A stretch of DNA of 35,645 nt. It comes from Pseudomonas sp. UBA4194 (lineage in GTDB: Bacteria; Pseudomonadota; Gammaproteobacteria; Pseudomonadales; Pseudomonadaceae). Position 1 is the first letter of the stretch, and the number at the start of each line of letters is the position of its first letter. The translations under genes and the position numbers were made by a program. The stretch covers positions 18,050 to 53,694 of the forward strand of contig NZ_DFUE01000070.1 in assembly GCF_002379585.1 (NCBI RefSeq), in the 5' to 3' direction. Positions 17,426 through 27,997 of this stretch are shown here, piece by piece. Below the pieces are notes generated by a model that was not told the DNA's origin, made no database searches, and saw nothing but the letters and a program-made list of their open reading frames with translations.

Positions 17426-17769
17426 CCGCGCTCGATCTCCACGCCCACGCCGCGAGCGGCTGGCACCGCGCCGGGCTTGGTCAGTTTCAAGCGCAGCCAG
17501 GGAATCTGGAACTCGCTCATCAGTACCTGCGCCAGACGTTCGGCGAAGGTTTCCACCAGTTCGAAACGAGCCTGCTCGGCGAACCCCTGGATGCGTTGAG
17601 AGACCCTGGCGTAGTCCAGCGCCAGGGACAGGTCGTCACCGGCCGCGGCCGGGCGATTATCCCAGGCGAAGGCCAGATCCAGGCGCAAGCACTGGCGGAT
17701 GTCCCGTTCCCAGTCGTAGGCACCGATCACGGTGTCGACTTCCAGGCCTTCGATAAACACTCTGTCCAA
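17416..17769 (-). CDS. folB: Dihydroneopterin aldolase FolB
   Basis: A 117-residue enzyme that converts 7,8-dihydroneopterin to 6-hydroxymethyl-dihydropterin and glycolaldehyde. FIEGLEVDTVIGAYDWER carries the Glu that binds the pterin ring, and LKLTKPGAVPAARGVGVEIER is the C-terminal FolB signature with its conserved Lys. The TTG at 17769 was chosen because the product then begins LDRVFIEGLEV as in other Pseudomonas FolB proteins and a GGAG site lies 8 nt upstream. An in-frame ATG at 17802 would add 11 unconserved residues. It forms an operon with folK and diverges from plsY. Confidence 0.9.
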   Translation of the reverse strand: MDRVFIEGLEVDTVIGAYDWERDIRQCLRLDLAFAWDNRPAAAGDDLSLALDYARVSQRIQGFAEQARFELVETFAERLAQVLMSEFQIPWLRLKLTKPGAVPAARGVGVEIERGCL

Positions 17770-17845
17770 GCACTTCACTCCGCAGCACGACAAGGGCGCC
17801 AAGCGCCGTTAGAATCAAGGGCTTCGCTGCCCGGATATAGTAAGC

Positions 17846-18415
17846 ATGTTCTGGTTACTGGCGCTGTGCGCCTACCTGCTTGGCTCGCTGTCCTTCGCCA
17901 TCGTGCTCAGCCGCGCGACGGGCAACCCCGACCCGCGAATGAGCGGTTCAGGCAACGCCGGCGCCACCAACATGTTGCGCCTGGCCGGAAAAAAGCTCGC
18001 CATCCTCACTCTGCTGGGCGACTTGTGCAAGGGCTTGTTGCCCGTGCTGGTCGCCGCCTGGTGCAGCCTGCCCGTGCAGCAACAAGCCTGGGTAGGCTTG
18101 TGTGCGGTGCTCGGGCACCTATTCCCGCTGTACTTCCGTTTCAAGGGCGGCAAGGGTGTCGCCACGGCCGCCGGTGTGCTGCTGGGGTTGTATCCGCCGG
18201 CAGCGCTGTTGGCAGTAGTTGCCTGGGCCCTGACCTTCTCCCTTACGCGTACCAGTTCCCTCGCGGCCTTGATCGCCACCCCGCTGACCCTGCCGCTGCT
18301 GGCCTGGCAACACCCCGAAGCACTGTTGCCGATGAGCGTGCTGACGGCGTTGATCGTGTGGCGGCACCGGGCCAATCTGCGCGATCTGCTGGCCGGTCGC
18401 GAACGGCATTTCTAA
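17846..18415 (+). CDS. plsY: Glycerol-3-phosphate acyltransferase PlsY
   Basis: A 189-residue inner-membrane acyltransferase that moves acyl groups from acyl-phosphate to glycerol-3-phosphate, the first step of phospholipid synthesis. Five hydrophobic segments are visible. The three conserved loop motifs are present: SGNAGATNMLR (motif 1), HLFPLYFRFKGGKGVATAAG (motif 2, the phosphate-binding loop) and RHRANLRDLLAGRE (motif 3). The gap to divergent folB is 76 nt. TATAGT just before the start is too close to the ATG to be its -10. It converges on tsaD. Confidence 0.94.
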   Translation: MFWLLALCAYLLGSLSFAIVLSRATGNPDPRMSGSGNAGATNMLRLAGKKLAILTLLGDLCKGLLPVLVAAWCSLPVQQQAWVGLCAVLGHLFPLYFRFKGGKGVATAAGVLLGLYPPAALLAVVAWALTFSLTRTSSLAALIATPLTLPLLAWQHPEALLPMSVLTALIVWRHRANLRDLLAGRERHF

Positions 18416-18453
18416 GGCTGGCTCGGGCGGCGCAGGGGCTGCCCCCCAGCGTC

Positions 18454-19479
18454 TTAAATCGCCGGCAACTGCTCCATCGGCCAGCGCGCCTGTACGCTGA
18501 TGGCCAGGCTTTCATGCTGCCCCGCCAGCAGCCGTTGGCAACCGGCATAGGCAATCATGGCGCCGTTATCGGTGCAGAACTGCGGCCTGGCGTAGTACAC
18601 GTGCCCATTGAACTCGCCGAGCATTTTCTCCAGCGCCTCGCGCAGCGACGCGTTGGCGCTGACGCCACCGGCAATCACCAGCCGCTTGAGGCCGGTCTGC
18701 TTGAGGGCACGGCGACATTTGTAGGTGAGAGTGTCGACCACCGCCTGCTGGAAGGCCAGGGAGATGTCGCAACGGGTTTGCTCGCCGTCGTCTCCGGCAC
18801 TTTTGCACTGCTGCCAGGTGTTGAGGGCGAAGGTTTTCAAGCCGCTGAAGCTGAAGTCCAGGCCAGGGCGATCGCACATCGGCCGAGGGAAGGTGAAACG
18901 GCCCGCCACGCCTTGGGTCGCCAGGCGCGCGATTTCCGGGCCGCCCGGGTAATTCAGGCCGATCAGCTTGGCCGTCTTGTCGAACGCTTCGCCGGCGGCA
19001 TCGTCCAGGGTCTCGCCCAACAGGGCGTATTGACCGATGCCATCGACCTGCACCAGCTGCGTGTGCCCACCGGACACCAACAGGGCGACGAACGGAAACT
19101 CGGGGGGCTGCTCTTCGAGCATGGGCGCCAGCAGGTGACCTTCCATGTGGTGCACGCCCAACGCCGGGATATCCCAAGCGAAAGCCAGGGCCTGGGCACA
19201 CGAGGCGCCCACCAGCAGCGCACCGACCAGTCCCGGCCCGGCCGTATAGGCAATGGCATCGATCTCGGTGGCAGCGCAGTCGGCCTCGGCCAGCACCTGG
19301 CGGATCAACGGCAGCATGCGCTTGACGTGATCGCGCGAGGCGAGCTCGGGCACCACACCGCCGTAGGCGCGGTGCAGGTCGATCTGGCTGAACAGCGCAT
19401 CGGCCAACAGGCCGCGCTCACTGTCATATAATGCGACGCCGGTTTCGTCGCAGGACGTTTCCAATCCCAGTACTAGCAT
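18454..19479 (-). CDS. tsaD: tRNA N6-adenosine threonylcarbamoyltransferase TsaD
   Basis: A 341-residue protein of the Kae1/Gcp/TsaD family. It transfers the threonylcarbamoyl group from threonylcarbamoyl-AMP to A37 of ANN-decoding tRNAs, with TsaB and TsaE. MLVLGLETSCDETGVALYD opens the ASKHA fold. HMEGH (residues 111-115) provides the two iron-binding His, and the FSFSGLKTF and GGVSANASLR blocks are intact. The ATG at 19479 is at the conserved N-terminus; a longer in-frame reading to 19599 adds unconserved sequence. It diverges from rpsU, the usual gammaproteobacterial arrangement. Confidence 0.95.
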   Translation of the reverse strand: MLVLGLETSCDETGVALYDSERGLLADALFSQIDLHRAYGGVVPELASRDHVKRMLPLIRQVLAEADCAATEIDAIAYTAGPGLVGALLVGASCAQALAFAWDIPALGVHHMEGHLLAPMLEEQPPEFPFVALLVSGGHTQLVQVDGIGQYALLGETLDDAAGEAFDKTAKLIGLNYPGGPEIARLATQGVAGRFTFPRPMCDRPGLDFSFSGLKTFALNTWQQCKSAGDDGEQTRCDISLAFQQAVVDTLTYKCRRALKQTGLKRLVIAGGVSANASLREALEKMLGEFNGHVYYARPQFCTDNGAMIAYAGCQRLLAGQHESLAISVQARWPMEQLPAI

Positions 19480-19580
19480 GGCCCAGGCCTTGTGGAGCTG
19501 TGTTCGAAGGCGCGCATGATAGTCGGCCAACGGTGCACCGACCAGCGGTTTTCGATCAGAGGCTTTGCATTCCTGCCGGG

Positions 19581-19605
19581 TAAGGGTTAACATCCGCAAC
19601 CCTTA
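19581..19605. promoter_or_regulatory. 8-bp palindrome in the tsaD/rpsU divergent promoter region
   Basis: TAAGGGTT (19581-19588) and AACCCTTA (19598-19605) form a perfect inverted repeat around a 9-nt centre. It lies between the divergent genes and is not followed by a T run in either direction, so an operator-like or bidirectional control site is more likely than a terminator. No regulator can be named. Confidence 0.35.
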
Positions 19606-19675
19606 AAAACCGACGTACTTATGCGCGCTTTTGCCATGAGATGTCGACCCCGGTAATGAATGAAGGTAGCTCTGG

Positions 19676-19891
19676 ATGCCAGCCGTCAAAGTTAAAGAGA
19701 ACGAACCCTTCGACGTAGCTCTGCGTCGTTTCAAGCGCTCCTGCGAAAAAGCCGGTGTACTGGCTGAAGTTCGTAGCCGCGAATTTTACGAGAAGCCGAC
19801 TTCGGAGCGTAAGCGCAAGGCAGCAGCCGCTGTCAAACGCCACGCCAAGAAAGTCCAGCGCGAACAGCGCCGCGCCGTTCGTTTGTACTAA
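19676..19891 (+). CDS. rpsU: 30S ribosomal protein S21
   Basis: A 71-residue very basic protein identical in length to other proteobacterial S21. The family opening is [20 protein letters not shown], and the C-terminal half ([20 protein letters not shown]) is an Arg/Lys-rich helix. S21 sits by the anti-Shine-Dalgarno region of the 30S platform and is needed for initiation on natural mRNAs. It heads the rpsU-dnaG-rpoD macromolecular synthesis operon, in which ribosome, primase and sigma factor production share transcription. Confidence 0.97.
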
Positions 19892-20199
19892 TACACAGAC
19901 GTTCGTCGCAAGCTTCTGCCTCGCCCGGCTTCCAGCCGGGCTGCCGGCAGTTGCCGCTACACCCCGCCTCACACGTCAGAACTGGCTTCATCGCCAGGTC
20001 GTGCACGTCATTCTGACGAGCCCTGCAAGGCTGCAGACGAGCACACTCTTTTCTTCGCAAACGCCCTCATTCGAGTTCAGCCCTTGGCCGCTTTCGAACG
20101 AATGGACGTTTCCGATACGCAATTCTGGGCAAGAAAGCCTGCCCGATCGGCTTTCAAAAGATACACTTCTGCTCCTGGGCTGATGATGACGAGAACGCC
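19892..20199 (+). other. rpsU-dnaG intergenic region
   Basis: A 308-nt stretch without a credible gene. Near its start is a strong hairpin at 19923-19941, directly followed by the self-complementary CTGCCGGCAG (19941-19950). The remainder shows no clear promoter by eye. In E. coli the equivalent gap holds an attenuating terminator and an RNA processing site, so a comparable control of dnaG level is plausible here. Confidence 0.5.
19923..19941 (+). terminator. Hairpin after rpsU, partial terminator or mRNA stabiliser
   Basis: GCCCGGCT (19923-19930) pairs perfectly with AGCCGGGC (19934-19941) around a TCC loop, 31 nt after the rpsU stop. No U tract follows, so complete intrinsic termination is unlikely. 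A role in reducing read-through into dnaG, or in protecting the abundant rpsU message, is inferred. Confidence 0.45.
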
Positions 20200-22161
20200 A
20201 TGGCAGGGCTGATTCCACAAGGCTTCATTGACGACCTGCTCAACCGCACCGACATCGTCGACGTGGTGCAGTCGCGCGTGCAAATGAAGAAAGCAGGCAA
20301 GAACTACACCGCCTGCTGCCCTTTCCACAAGGAAAAGACCCCTTCGTTCAGCGTCAGCCCCGACAAGCAGTTCTATTACTGCTTCGGTTGCGGCGCAGGC
20401 GGCAACGCCCTTGGCTTCATCATGGACCACGACAACCTGGACTTTCCCCAGGCGGTCGAGGAACTGGCCAAGGCGGCCGGCATGGAAGTCCCCCGCGAAG
20501 AGGGCGGGCGCAACCACAAGCCGCGCCAGCCCACGGATTCACCGTTGTACCCGCTGCTCGAAGCGGCTGCCGAATTCTATCGCCAAGCCCTCAAGAGCCA
20601 CCCGCAGCGCCGCGCCGCCGTCGATTACCTCAAAGGCCGCGGCCTGTCCGGCGAGATTGCCCGGGACTTCGGTCTGGGTTTCGCACCGCCGGGCTGGGAC
20701 AACCTGTTCAAGCACCTGAGCAGCGATACCTTGCAGCAAAAGGCCATGATCGACGCTGGCCTGCTGGTGGAAAATGCCGACTCCGGCAAGCGCTATGACC
20801 GCTTTCGCGACCGCGTGATGTTCCCCATCCGCGACAGCCGCGGACGTGTGATCGCCTTTGGTGGACGGGTGCTGGGCGATGACAAGCCCAAGTACCTGAA
20901 CTCGCCGGAAACCCCGGTGTTCCACAAGGGCCAGGAGCTCTACGGCCTGTACGAGGCGCGCAAGAACAACCGCAACCTCGACGAGATCATCGTGGTCGAG
21001 GGCTACATGGATGTCATCGCCCTGGCCCAGCAAGGCCTGCGCAATGGCGTCGCCACCCTGGGCACGGCGACCAGTGAGGAGCACCTCAAGCGTCTGTTCC
21101 GGGTGGTGCCCAGCGTGCTGTTCTGCTTCGACGGCGACCAGGCCGGCCGCAACGCCGCCTGGCGCGCACTGGAAGCCACGCTGTCGAGCCTGCAGGACGG
21201 GCGCAAGGCGCGCTTCCTGTTCCTGCCCGAGGGCGAGGACCCGGACACTCTGATTCGCGCCGAGGGCACTGATGCCTTCCGCGCACGCATCAATCAACAT
21301 GCACAACCGCTGGCCGACTATTTCTTCCAGCAGCTGACCGAAGAAGCCGATCCTCGCTCGCTCGAAGGCAAGGCGCACATGGCCACCCTGGCTGCGCCAC
21401 TGATCGACAAGGTGCCTGGCGCCAACCTGCGCACATTGATGCGCAATCGCCTGGCGGAAATCACCGGGTTGAGTGGCGAAGCCGTGAACCAGTTGGTGCA
21501 GAACGCACCCAGTGCGCCCATGCCCAGCCACGATCCGCTGGCCGATTACGACTCGATGCCTGGCTATTCGCCAGATTTCAGTGACTTTCATGCGCCGCCT
21601 GCGTTCGAACCACAACAGCAGGAATGGCAGCCGAAGAAAAACGGCGGCAAGAAGTGGGAAGGCAAACCGTGGAATGGCAAGGGCAAGCGCGATTTCGAAC
21701 CGCGTCCCCAGCCGCGCACGCCAGTGACCGTGGAACCACCGACGCTCAGCGCCTTGCGCACGTTGCTGCACCACCCTCAGCTGGCCGAGAAAGTGGAGGA
21801 CGCCAGCCACTTCGCTGACGAAGAACACGTCTACGCCCAGCTTTTGGTCGCACTGCTCGAAGCCTTGCAGAAGAATCCTAAGCTACGCTCTCTACAATTG
21901 ATCGCGCGCTGGCACGGCACCGAGCAGGGAAAACTTTTACGCGCATTGGCCGAGAAAGAATGGCTGATCGATGCCGATAACCTTGAACAACAGTTTTTCG
22001 ACACTATAACTAGCTTGTCCGCCCGCCAACGCGAGCGTTGTCTTGAGCATTTGCTCAGGAAATCAAGACAGAGTGAACTGAGCGCAGAGGAAAAAAATCA
22101 GCTGCGCGAGCTGCTTAGCCGCACTGTTCACGCACAAACCCCGACCTCAACTGGCGCGTGA
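20200..22161 (+). CDS. dnaG: DNA primase DnaG
   Basis: A 653-residue replicative primase that makes RNA primers at the fork with DnaB. The zinc-binding domain has C40, H43, C61 and C64, the same spacing and numbering as E. coli. The catalytic core has the TOPRIM motifs VVEGYMDVIAL and FDGDQAGRNAAWR and the RNAP-like basic motif in RFRDRVMFPIRD. A Lys/Gly/Trp-rich, probably disordered linker (about 470-510) precedes the C-terminal DnaB-interacting helicase-binding domain (about 515-653). The start at 20200 is the conserved MAGLIPQGFIDDLL. It is the middle gene of rpsU-dnaG-rpoD. Confidence 0.97.
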   Translation: MAGLIPQGFIDDLLNRTDIVDVVQSRVQMKKAGKNYTACCPFHKEKTPSFSVSPDKQFYYCFGCGAGGNALGFIMDHDNLDFPQAVEELAKAAGMEVPREEGGRNHKPRQPTDSPLYPLLEAAAEFYRQALKSHPQRRAAVDYLKGRGLSGEIARDFGLGFAPPGWDNLFKHLSSDTLQQKAMIDAGLLVENADSGKRYDRFRDRVMFPIRDSRGRVIAFGGRVLGDDKPKYLNSPETPVFHKGQELYGLYEARKNNRNLDEIIVVEGYMDVIALAQQGLRNGVATLGTATSEEHLKRLFRVVPSVLFCFDGDQAGRNAAWRALEATLSSLQDGRKARFLFLPEGEDPDTLIRAEGTDAFRARINQHAQPLADYFFQQLTEEADPRSLEGKAHMATLAAPLIDKVPGANLRTLMRNRLAEITGLSGEAVNQLVQNAPSAPMPSHDPLADYDSMPGYSPDFSDFHAPPAFEPQQQEWQPKKNGGKKWEGKPWNGKGKRDFEPRPQPRTPVTVEPPTLSALRTLLHHPQLAEKVEDASHFADEEHVYAQLLVALLEALQKNPKLRSLQLIARWHGTEQGKLLRALAEKEWLIDADNLEQQFFDTITSLSARQRERCLEHLLRKSRQSELSAEEKNQLRELLSRTVHAQTPTSTGA

Positions 22162-22181
22162 GGTCCTAGCTCGGGTATAAT
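22153..22181 (+). promoter_or_regulatory. Promoter upstream of rpoD (perfect -10)
   Basis: TATAAT at 22176-22181 matches the sigma-70 -10 consensus exactly, 48 nt before the rpoD start and 15 nt after the dnaG stop. No good -35 is visible at the 16-18 nt spacing, so activity may need an activator or be weak. It would let rpoD be transcribed apart from rpsU-dnaG. Confidence 0.5.
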
Positions 22182-22228
22182 CCTCGGCTTGTTTTTTGCC
22201 CGCCAAGACCTTCAGTGGATAGGGTGTT

Positions 22229-24073
<1,845 letters not shown>

Positions 24074-24081
24074 TACCAGAA

Positions 24082-24104
24082 CCCCCGGCCCTGCCGGGGG
24101 TTTT
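24082..24104 (+). terminator. Intrinsic terminator of rpoD
   Basis: CCCCCGGC (24082-24089), loop CCT, GCCGGGGG (24093-24100), then TTTT. It is a perfect 8-bp GC-rich stem with a U tail, beginning 8 nt past the rpoD stop. It cleanly separates the core operon from the GGDEF-EAL gene. Confidence 0.93.
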
Positions 24105-24229
24105 GCATTTCAGGGGGAACGCAATCGCCGCCCGGTCTGATTTGTTCCGAATGTTTCCCCACACCTCTTCCCGGCCGACTGCCCTGCCGACTACACTCGG
24201 TGAACTTTCGCTGGTCGTATGAGGCCGCC

Positions 24230-27200
24230 ATGCGCCAATTGCCGGCCCTTTTGCTGTTGATCGTGCTAGCAGGATCAGCACTGGCCGACACCCCTCCCTT
24301 GCCCAGCAGTACCGACACAGGGCGTGCCCAGCATCTTGACTCAGCTCCGGATGCCGATGGCATTCGCCCCCAGCTTGCCCCAGCATCTGTGGACGGCACC
24401 GGCCCGGCCAGTCCCGAGGCCACCGATTGGTACAACGCCCTGCTCTATGGTTTGCCCGGCCTGGTGATGCTGATGATTGCCCTGGCGGTGGTGATTCGCA
24501 TCAATCGCCGCCTGACTTCGGAAATTGGTCGCCGCATTGCGCTGGAACAGGAACTGCGCAGCAGCGAATACCATTACCGCGGCCTGATCGAGAGCCTGTC
24601 GGCCATCGCCTGGGAAGCCGACCCCGCCACCTACGCCTATAGCTACGTCTCGCCCCACGCCGAGGCCTTGCTGGGTTATCCACAGAGCGAATGGCGGCAG
24701 CCGGGGTTCTGGCAGCGCATTCTGCACCCGGAGGACAGCGATTGGGCATCGGCCTACTGCGCCGCGCAGACCGCTGCCGGGCGCGGGCACTTCCTCGAGT
24801 ATCGGGTGCTGACCGCCGACCGCCGATGCCTGTGGGTGCGCGATATCGTCAGCATGATCGAGCAGGAACCCAAGCCGGTGATGCGCGGGCTGATGATCGA
24901 TATCACCGAAGCCAAGAAGATCGAAGAGGCCCAGCGCCTGTCGGAGCAGAAGTTCGCCTCGGTGTTCCGTCAGTGCCCGGACATTCTGGTCATCGCCAGG
25001 GTCAGCGACGGCTGCCTGCTGGAGGTTAACGAGGCCTTCGAGGAACAGATCGGCCTGCCTGCCGCGCGGGTAGTCGGCCGCCCGGCGAGCACGCTCGACA
25101 TCTGGGGAAGTGAAGGGGTAGCCCCTCGGCTTCTGCGGCGTCTGAAGACCGGCAGCATCCGCAACCTGGAGATGAGCTTTCGCCGCGACAACGGCGAGAT
25201 GTTCACCGGGCTCTTGTCCGCCGAACCCTTCGACCTGGACACCACCCCCGCGCTGGTGGTGGTAGTGCGTGACATCACTCAGCTCAAGGAGACCCAGCAG
25301 AAGCTGCAGATTTCCGAGGAGAAGTTCGCCAAGGCGTTCCATGCCTCGCCCGACGGCATGCTGCTGACACGCCAGAGTGACGGCCTGCTGTTGGAAGCCA
25401 ACGAAGGTTTCACCTTGATTACCGGCTACCAGACCGCCTTTACCCTGGACCGCTCATTGCTCGAGCTGGGCATATGGGTGGACCTGGGCGAGCGCCAGCG
25501 GCTGCTGGAACAGCTCAACCGCGAAGGCTCGGTGCGCGACTTCACGTGCCTGATCCGTCGTATCGACGGTCAGATCCGCCTGTGCGAGCTCTCTGCCCGC
25601 CCTCTTCCCATTGGCGGCGTCGATTGCATGCTGACCATCGCCCGGGACATCACCGAGCGCCAGCAGATGCAGCAGAAGCTGGCGCTGTCTGCAACCGTGT
25701 TCGAGAGCACCGCCGAGGGGGTGTTGATTACCGATACCCAGCAACGCATCAGTGCCGTCAACCGAGCCTTCACCCAGATCACCGGCTTCAGCGAGCAGGA
25801 GGCACTGGGTGAAACCCCACGCCTGCTCGCGTCCGGGCAACATGACAGCGCGTTCTATGTGGCCATGTGGCACTGCCTGGCGGCCGAGGGCCACTGGCAG
25901 GGGGAGATCTGCAACCGGCGCAAGAACGGCGAGCTCTACCCCAGCTGGCTGACCATCAGTTCGGTGCGCAACAGCGACGAGGTAATCACGCACTTCGTTG
26001 CCGTGTTCGCCGACATCTCCAGCCTCAAGCATGCCCAGGCCCGGCTGGACTACCAGGCCCACCACGACCCGCTCACCGGGCTGCCGAACCGTACCCTGTT
26101 CGAGAGCCGCCTGCATGCCGCCCTCGCCCACCAGCAGGAGGCCAGCAGCCAAGGCGCGGTGCTGTTTCTGGACCTGGACCGGTTCAAGCACATCAACGAC
26201 AGCCTGGGCCATCCGGTGGGCGACCTGCTGCTCAAGGGCATCGCCCAGCGGCTCAAGGAACAGGTGCGTGACATCGACACCGTGGCGCGGCTGGGCGGCG
26301 ACGAGTTCATTATCCTGCTGCCTGGCCTCAGCCACGCCAGCGACGCCGAGCACATCGCTGCCAAGGTGCTGGCCTGCTTCGCCGCACCGTTCCAGGCCGG
26401 TGAGCATGAGTTCTTCACCAGCGCCAGCATCGGCACCAGCCTCTACCCTCAGGATGGCACCGACGTGGCCACCCTGGTGAAGAATGCCGACGCCGCCATG
26501 TACCGCTCCAAGGCCAAGGGCCGCAACCGGGTGGAAAGCTACACCCGCGATCTGACCACCCAGGCAACGACCCGCGTAGCCATGGAGCATGAGCTGCGCC
26601 GGGCCATCGAGCGGGGCGAGATGAGCTTGAGCTACCAACCCAAGTTCAGCCTCAGCAGCCAGTCGCTGGTGGGCGCCGAGGCATTGATTCGCTGGACCCA
26701 CCCCAACTTCGGCGAGGTGCCGCCCGAGCAGTTCATTTCTCTGGCCGAAGAGAACGGCATGATCCTGCAGCTGGGCGACTGGGTACTGGAGCGCGCCTGC
26801 CGGCAGATGCGCGATTGGGGCTATCTCTATGATGCATTCGGCACCCTGTCGGTGAACCTGGCGGGCGCGCAGTTGCGCCAACCCAACCTGCTCAAGCGGA
26901 TCGAAGGCCTGCTGCAGGAATGCAACCTGCGCCCTGAATCACTGCAACTGGAGATTACCGAGAACTTCATCATGAGCCAGGCCGAAGAAGCCCTGGCCGT
27001 GCTGCATCAGCTCAAGCGCCTGGGTGTGCAACTGGCCATCGACGACTTCGGCACCGGCTATTCCTCCCTCAGCTACCTCAAGCGCCTGCCCCTGGATATC
27101 CTTAAGATCGACCAGTCATTCGTGCGCGGCCTGCCCGACGACACTCACGACGCCGCCATCGTGCGCGCCATCATCGCCCTGGGCCGCAGCATGCAGCTGA

Positions 27201-27382
27201 CGGTGATTGCCGAGGGTGTGGAAACCCAGGCCCAGCAAGCTTTCCTGGCCGAGGAAGGCTGCGAACAGATCCAGGGCTACATCGTCAGCCTGCCCCTGCC
27301 CGCCGAGGAATTCGCCGCGACCTTTCTTCGTATGCGTCTTTCCGATTATTCGGATAGCACTGCCGGGAATCCATCGCTATAA
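24230..27382 (+). CDS. Membrane-bound PAS(x4)-GGDEF-EAL c-di-GMP enzyme, RmcA-like
   Basis: A 1050-residue protein. Residues 1-19 are a signal peptide (cleavage after SALA). About 48 periplasmic residues follow, then one transmembrane helix (68-89). Four PAS domains begin near 112, 239, 362 and 487. The diguanylate cyclase domain has an intact GGDEF (689-693) with RDID (680-683) at the RxxD product-inhibition site. The phosphodiesterase domain has EAL (817-819), ITENF, DDFGTGYSSLSYL and AEGVE, so both activities may be real. P. aeruginosa has RmcA, a redox-responsive PAS-GGDEF-EAL protein, at this place beside rpoD, but with a large periplasmic sensor domain that is absent here. The ATG at 24230 was preferred to a GTG at 24200 because GAGG lies 5 nt upstream and the signal peptide starts there. 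Confidence 0.92.
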   Translation: MRQLPALLLLIVLAGSALADTPPLPSSTDTGRAQHLDSAPDADGIRPQLAPASVDGTGPASPEATDWYNALLYGLPGLVMLMIALAVVIRINRRLTSEIGRRIALEQELRSSEYHYRGLIESLSAIAWEADPATYAYSYVSPHAEALLGYPQSEWRQPGFWQRILHPEDSDWASAYCAAQTAAGRGHFLEYRVLTADRRCLWVRDIVSMIEQEPKPVMRGLMIDITEAKKIEEAQRLSEQKFASVFRQCPDILVIARVSDGCLLEVNEAFEEQIGLPAARVVGRPASTLDIWGSEGVAPRLLRRLKTGSIRNLEMSFRRDNGEMFTGLLSAEPFDLDTTPALVVVVRDITQLKETQQKLQISEEKFAKAFHASPDGMLLTRQSDGLLLEANEGFTLITGYQTAFTLDRSLLELGIWVDLGERQRLLEQLNREGSVRDFTCLIRRIDGQIRLCELSARPLPIGGVDCMLTIARDITERQQMQQKLALSATVFESTAEGVLITDTQQRISAVNRAFTQITGFSEQEALGETPRLLASGQHDSAFYVAMWHCLAAEGHWQGEICNRRKNGELYPSWLTISSVRNSDEVITHFVAVFADISSLKHAQARLDYQAHHDPLTGLPNRTLFESRLHAALAHQQEASSQGAVLFLDLDRFKHINDSLGHPVGDLLLKGIAQRLKEQVRDIDTVARLGGDEFIILLPGLSHASDAEHIAAKVLACFAAPFQAGEHEFFTSASIGTSLYPQDGTDVATLVKNADAAMYRSKAKGRNRVESYTRDLTTQATTRVAMEHELRRAIERGEMSLSYQPKFSLSSQSLVGAEALIRWTHPNFGEVPPEQFISLAEENGMILQLGDWVLERACRQMRDWGYLYDAFGTLSVNLAGAQLRQPNLLKRIEGLLQECNLRPESLQLEITENFIMSQAEEALAVLHQLKRLGVQLAIDDFGTGYSSLSYLKRLPLDILKIDQSFVRGLPDDTHDAAIVRAIIALGRSMQLTVIAEGVETQAQQAFLAEEGCEQIQGYIVSLPLPAEEFAATFLRMRLSDYSDSTAGNPSL

Positions 27383-27396
27383 TCGGCGACCTTCTG

Positions 27397-27473
<77 letters not shown>

Positions 27474-27548
27474 ATTTCCTGTAATATAGCTTTGCGTCGA
27501 CCCAACGGATTGGGCCTACACCTTAAAAGCCTGTACACGGAGTCAACG

Positions 27549-27983
27549 ATGGCTAATCTGTTTGACGTAGCGAAATACATCACCGAAAAAACCGGTTCGG
27601 TTTCTGCCATGAAGCTGCAGAAATTGATGTTCTATTCGCAAGCCTGGCACCTGGTCTGGGTTGAAGAGCCGCTCTTTCCAGATGATTTTCAAGCCTGGGC
27701 CAACGGACCAGTTTTGCCTACGCTGTATGCCCGACATAGGGGCCAGTTCAAGGTTGACTCGACGTTGTTCAGCTCCAGCGACTCGTCGCACCTGAGCGTT
27801 GCGGAGCGCGAAAGTGTCGATAAGGTGTTGAGCTTCTATGGAGAACACACCGCGCAGTGGCTCAGCAACCTTACCCATCAAGAAAGGCCATGGCTCGAAG
27901 CCCGTGGCGATCTGCCTCTTGGCGCTAGTTCTGAGGCCGTAATACCTCACTCAGCCTTACACGAATACTATTCTTCGCTGTAA
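27549..27983 (+). CDS. Panacea-domain (DUF4065) antitoxin-like protein
   Basis: A 144-residue protein of the DUF4065/Panacea family, which includes SocA and phage GepA. Signature: FDVAKYITEK, then KLQKLMFYSQAWHLVW (about 21-36), then FQAWANGPVLPTLYARHRG (about 45-63). Published work shows that Panacea domains neutralise many unrelated toxins encoded next to them (PanAT systems). The ATG at 27549 has GGAG 6 nt upstream; an in-frame ATG at 27492 lacks support. The next gene starts 14 nt after its stop, in the toxin position. The visibly lower GC of this block compared with the core genes suggests acquisition next to the tRNA. Confidence 0.87.
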   Translation: MANLFDVAKYITEKTGSVSAMKLQKLMFYSQAWHLVWVEEPLFPDDFQAWANGPVLPTLYARHRGQFKVDSTLFSSSDSSHLSVAERESVDKVLSFYGEHTAQWLSNLTHQERPWLEARGDLPLGASSEAVIPHSALHEYYSSL

Positions 27984-27997
27984 TTGCCGAGGTCTCC

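Noticed and set aside
17596..19431. 611-codon plus-strand open frame spanning folB, plsY and tsaD
   Set aside because: It crosses three real genes in other frames or strands, and its product resembles nothing.
19755..20183. 142-codon plus-strand frame across rpsU and the following gap
   Set aside because: It overlaps rpsU out of frame and ends in the non-coding spacer, with no protein features.
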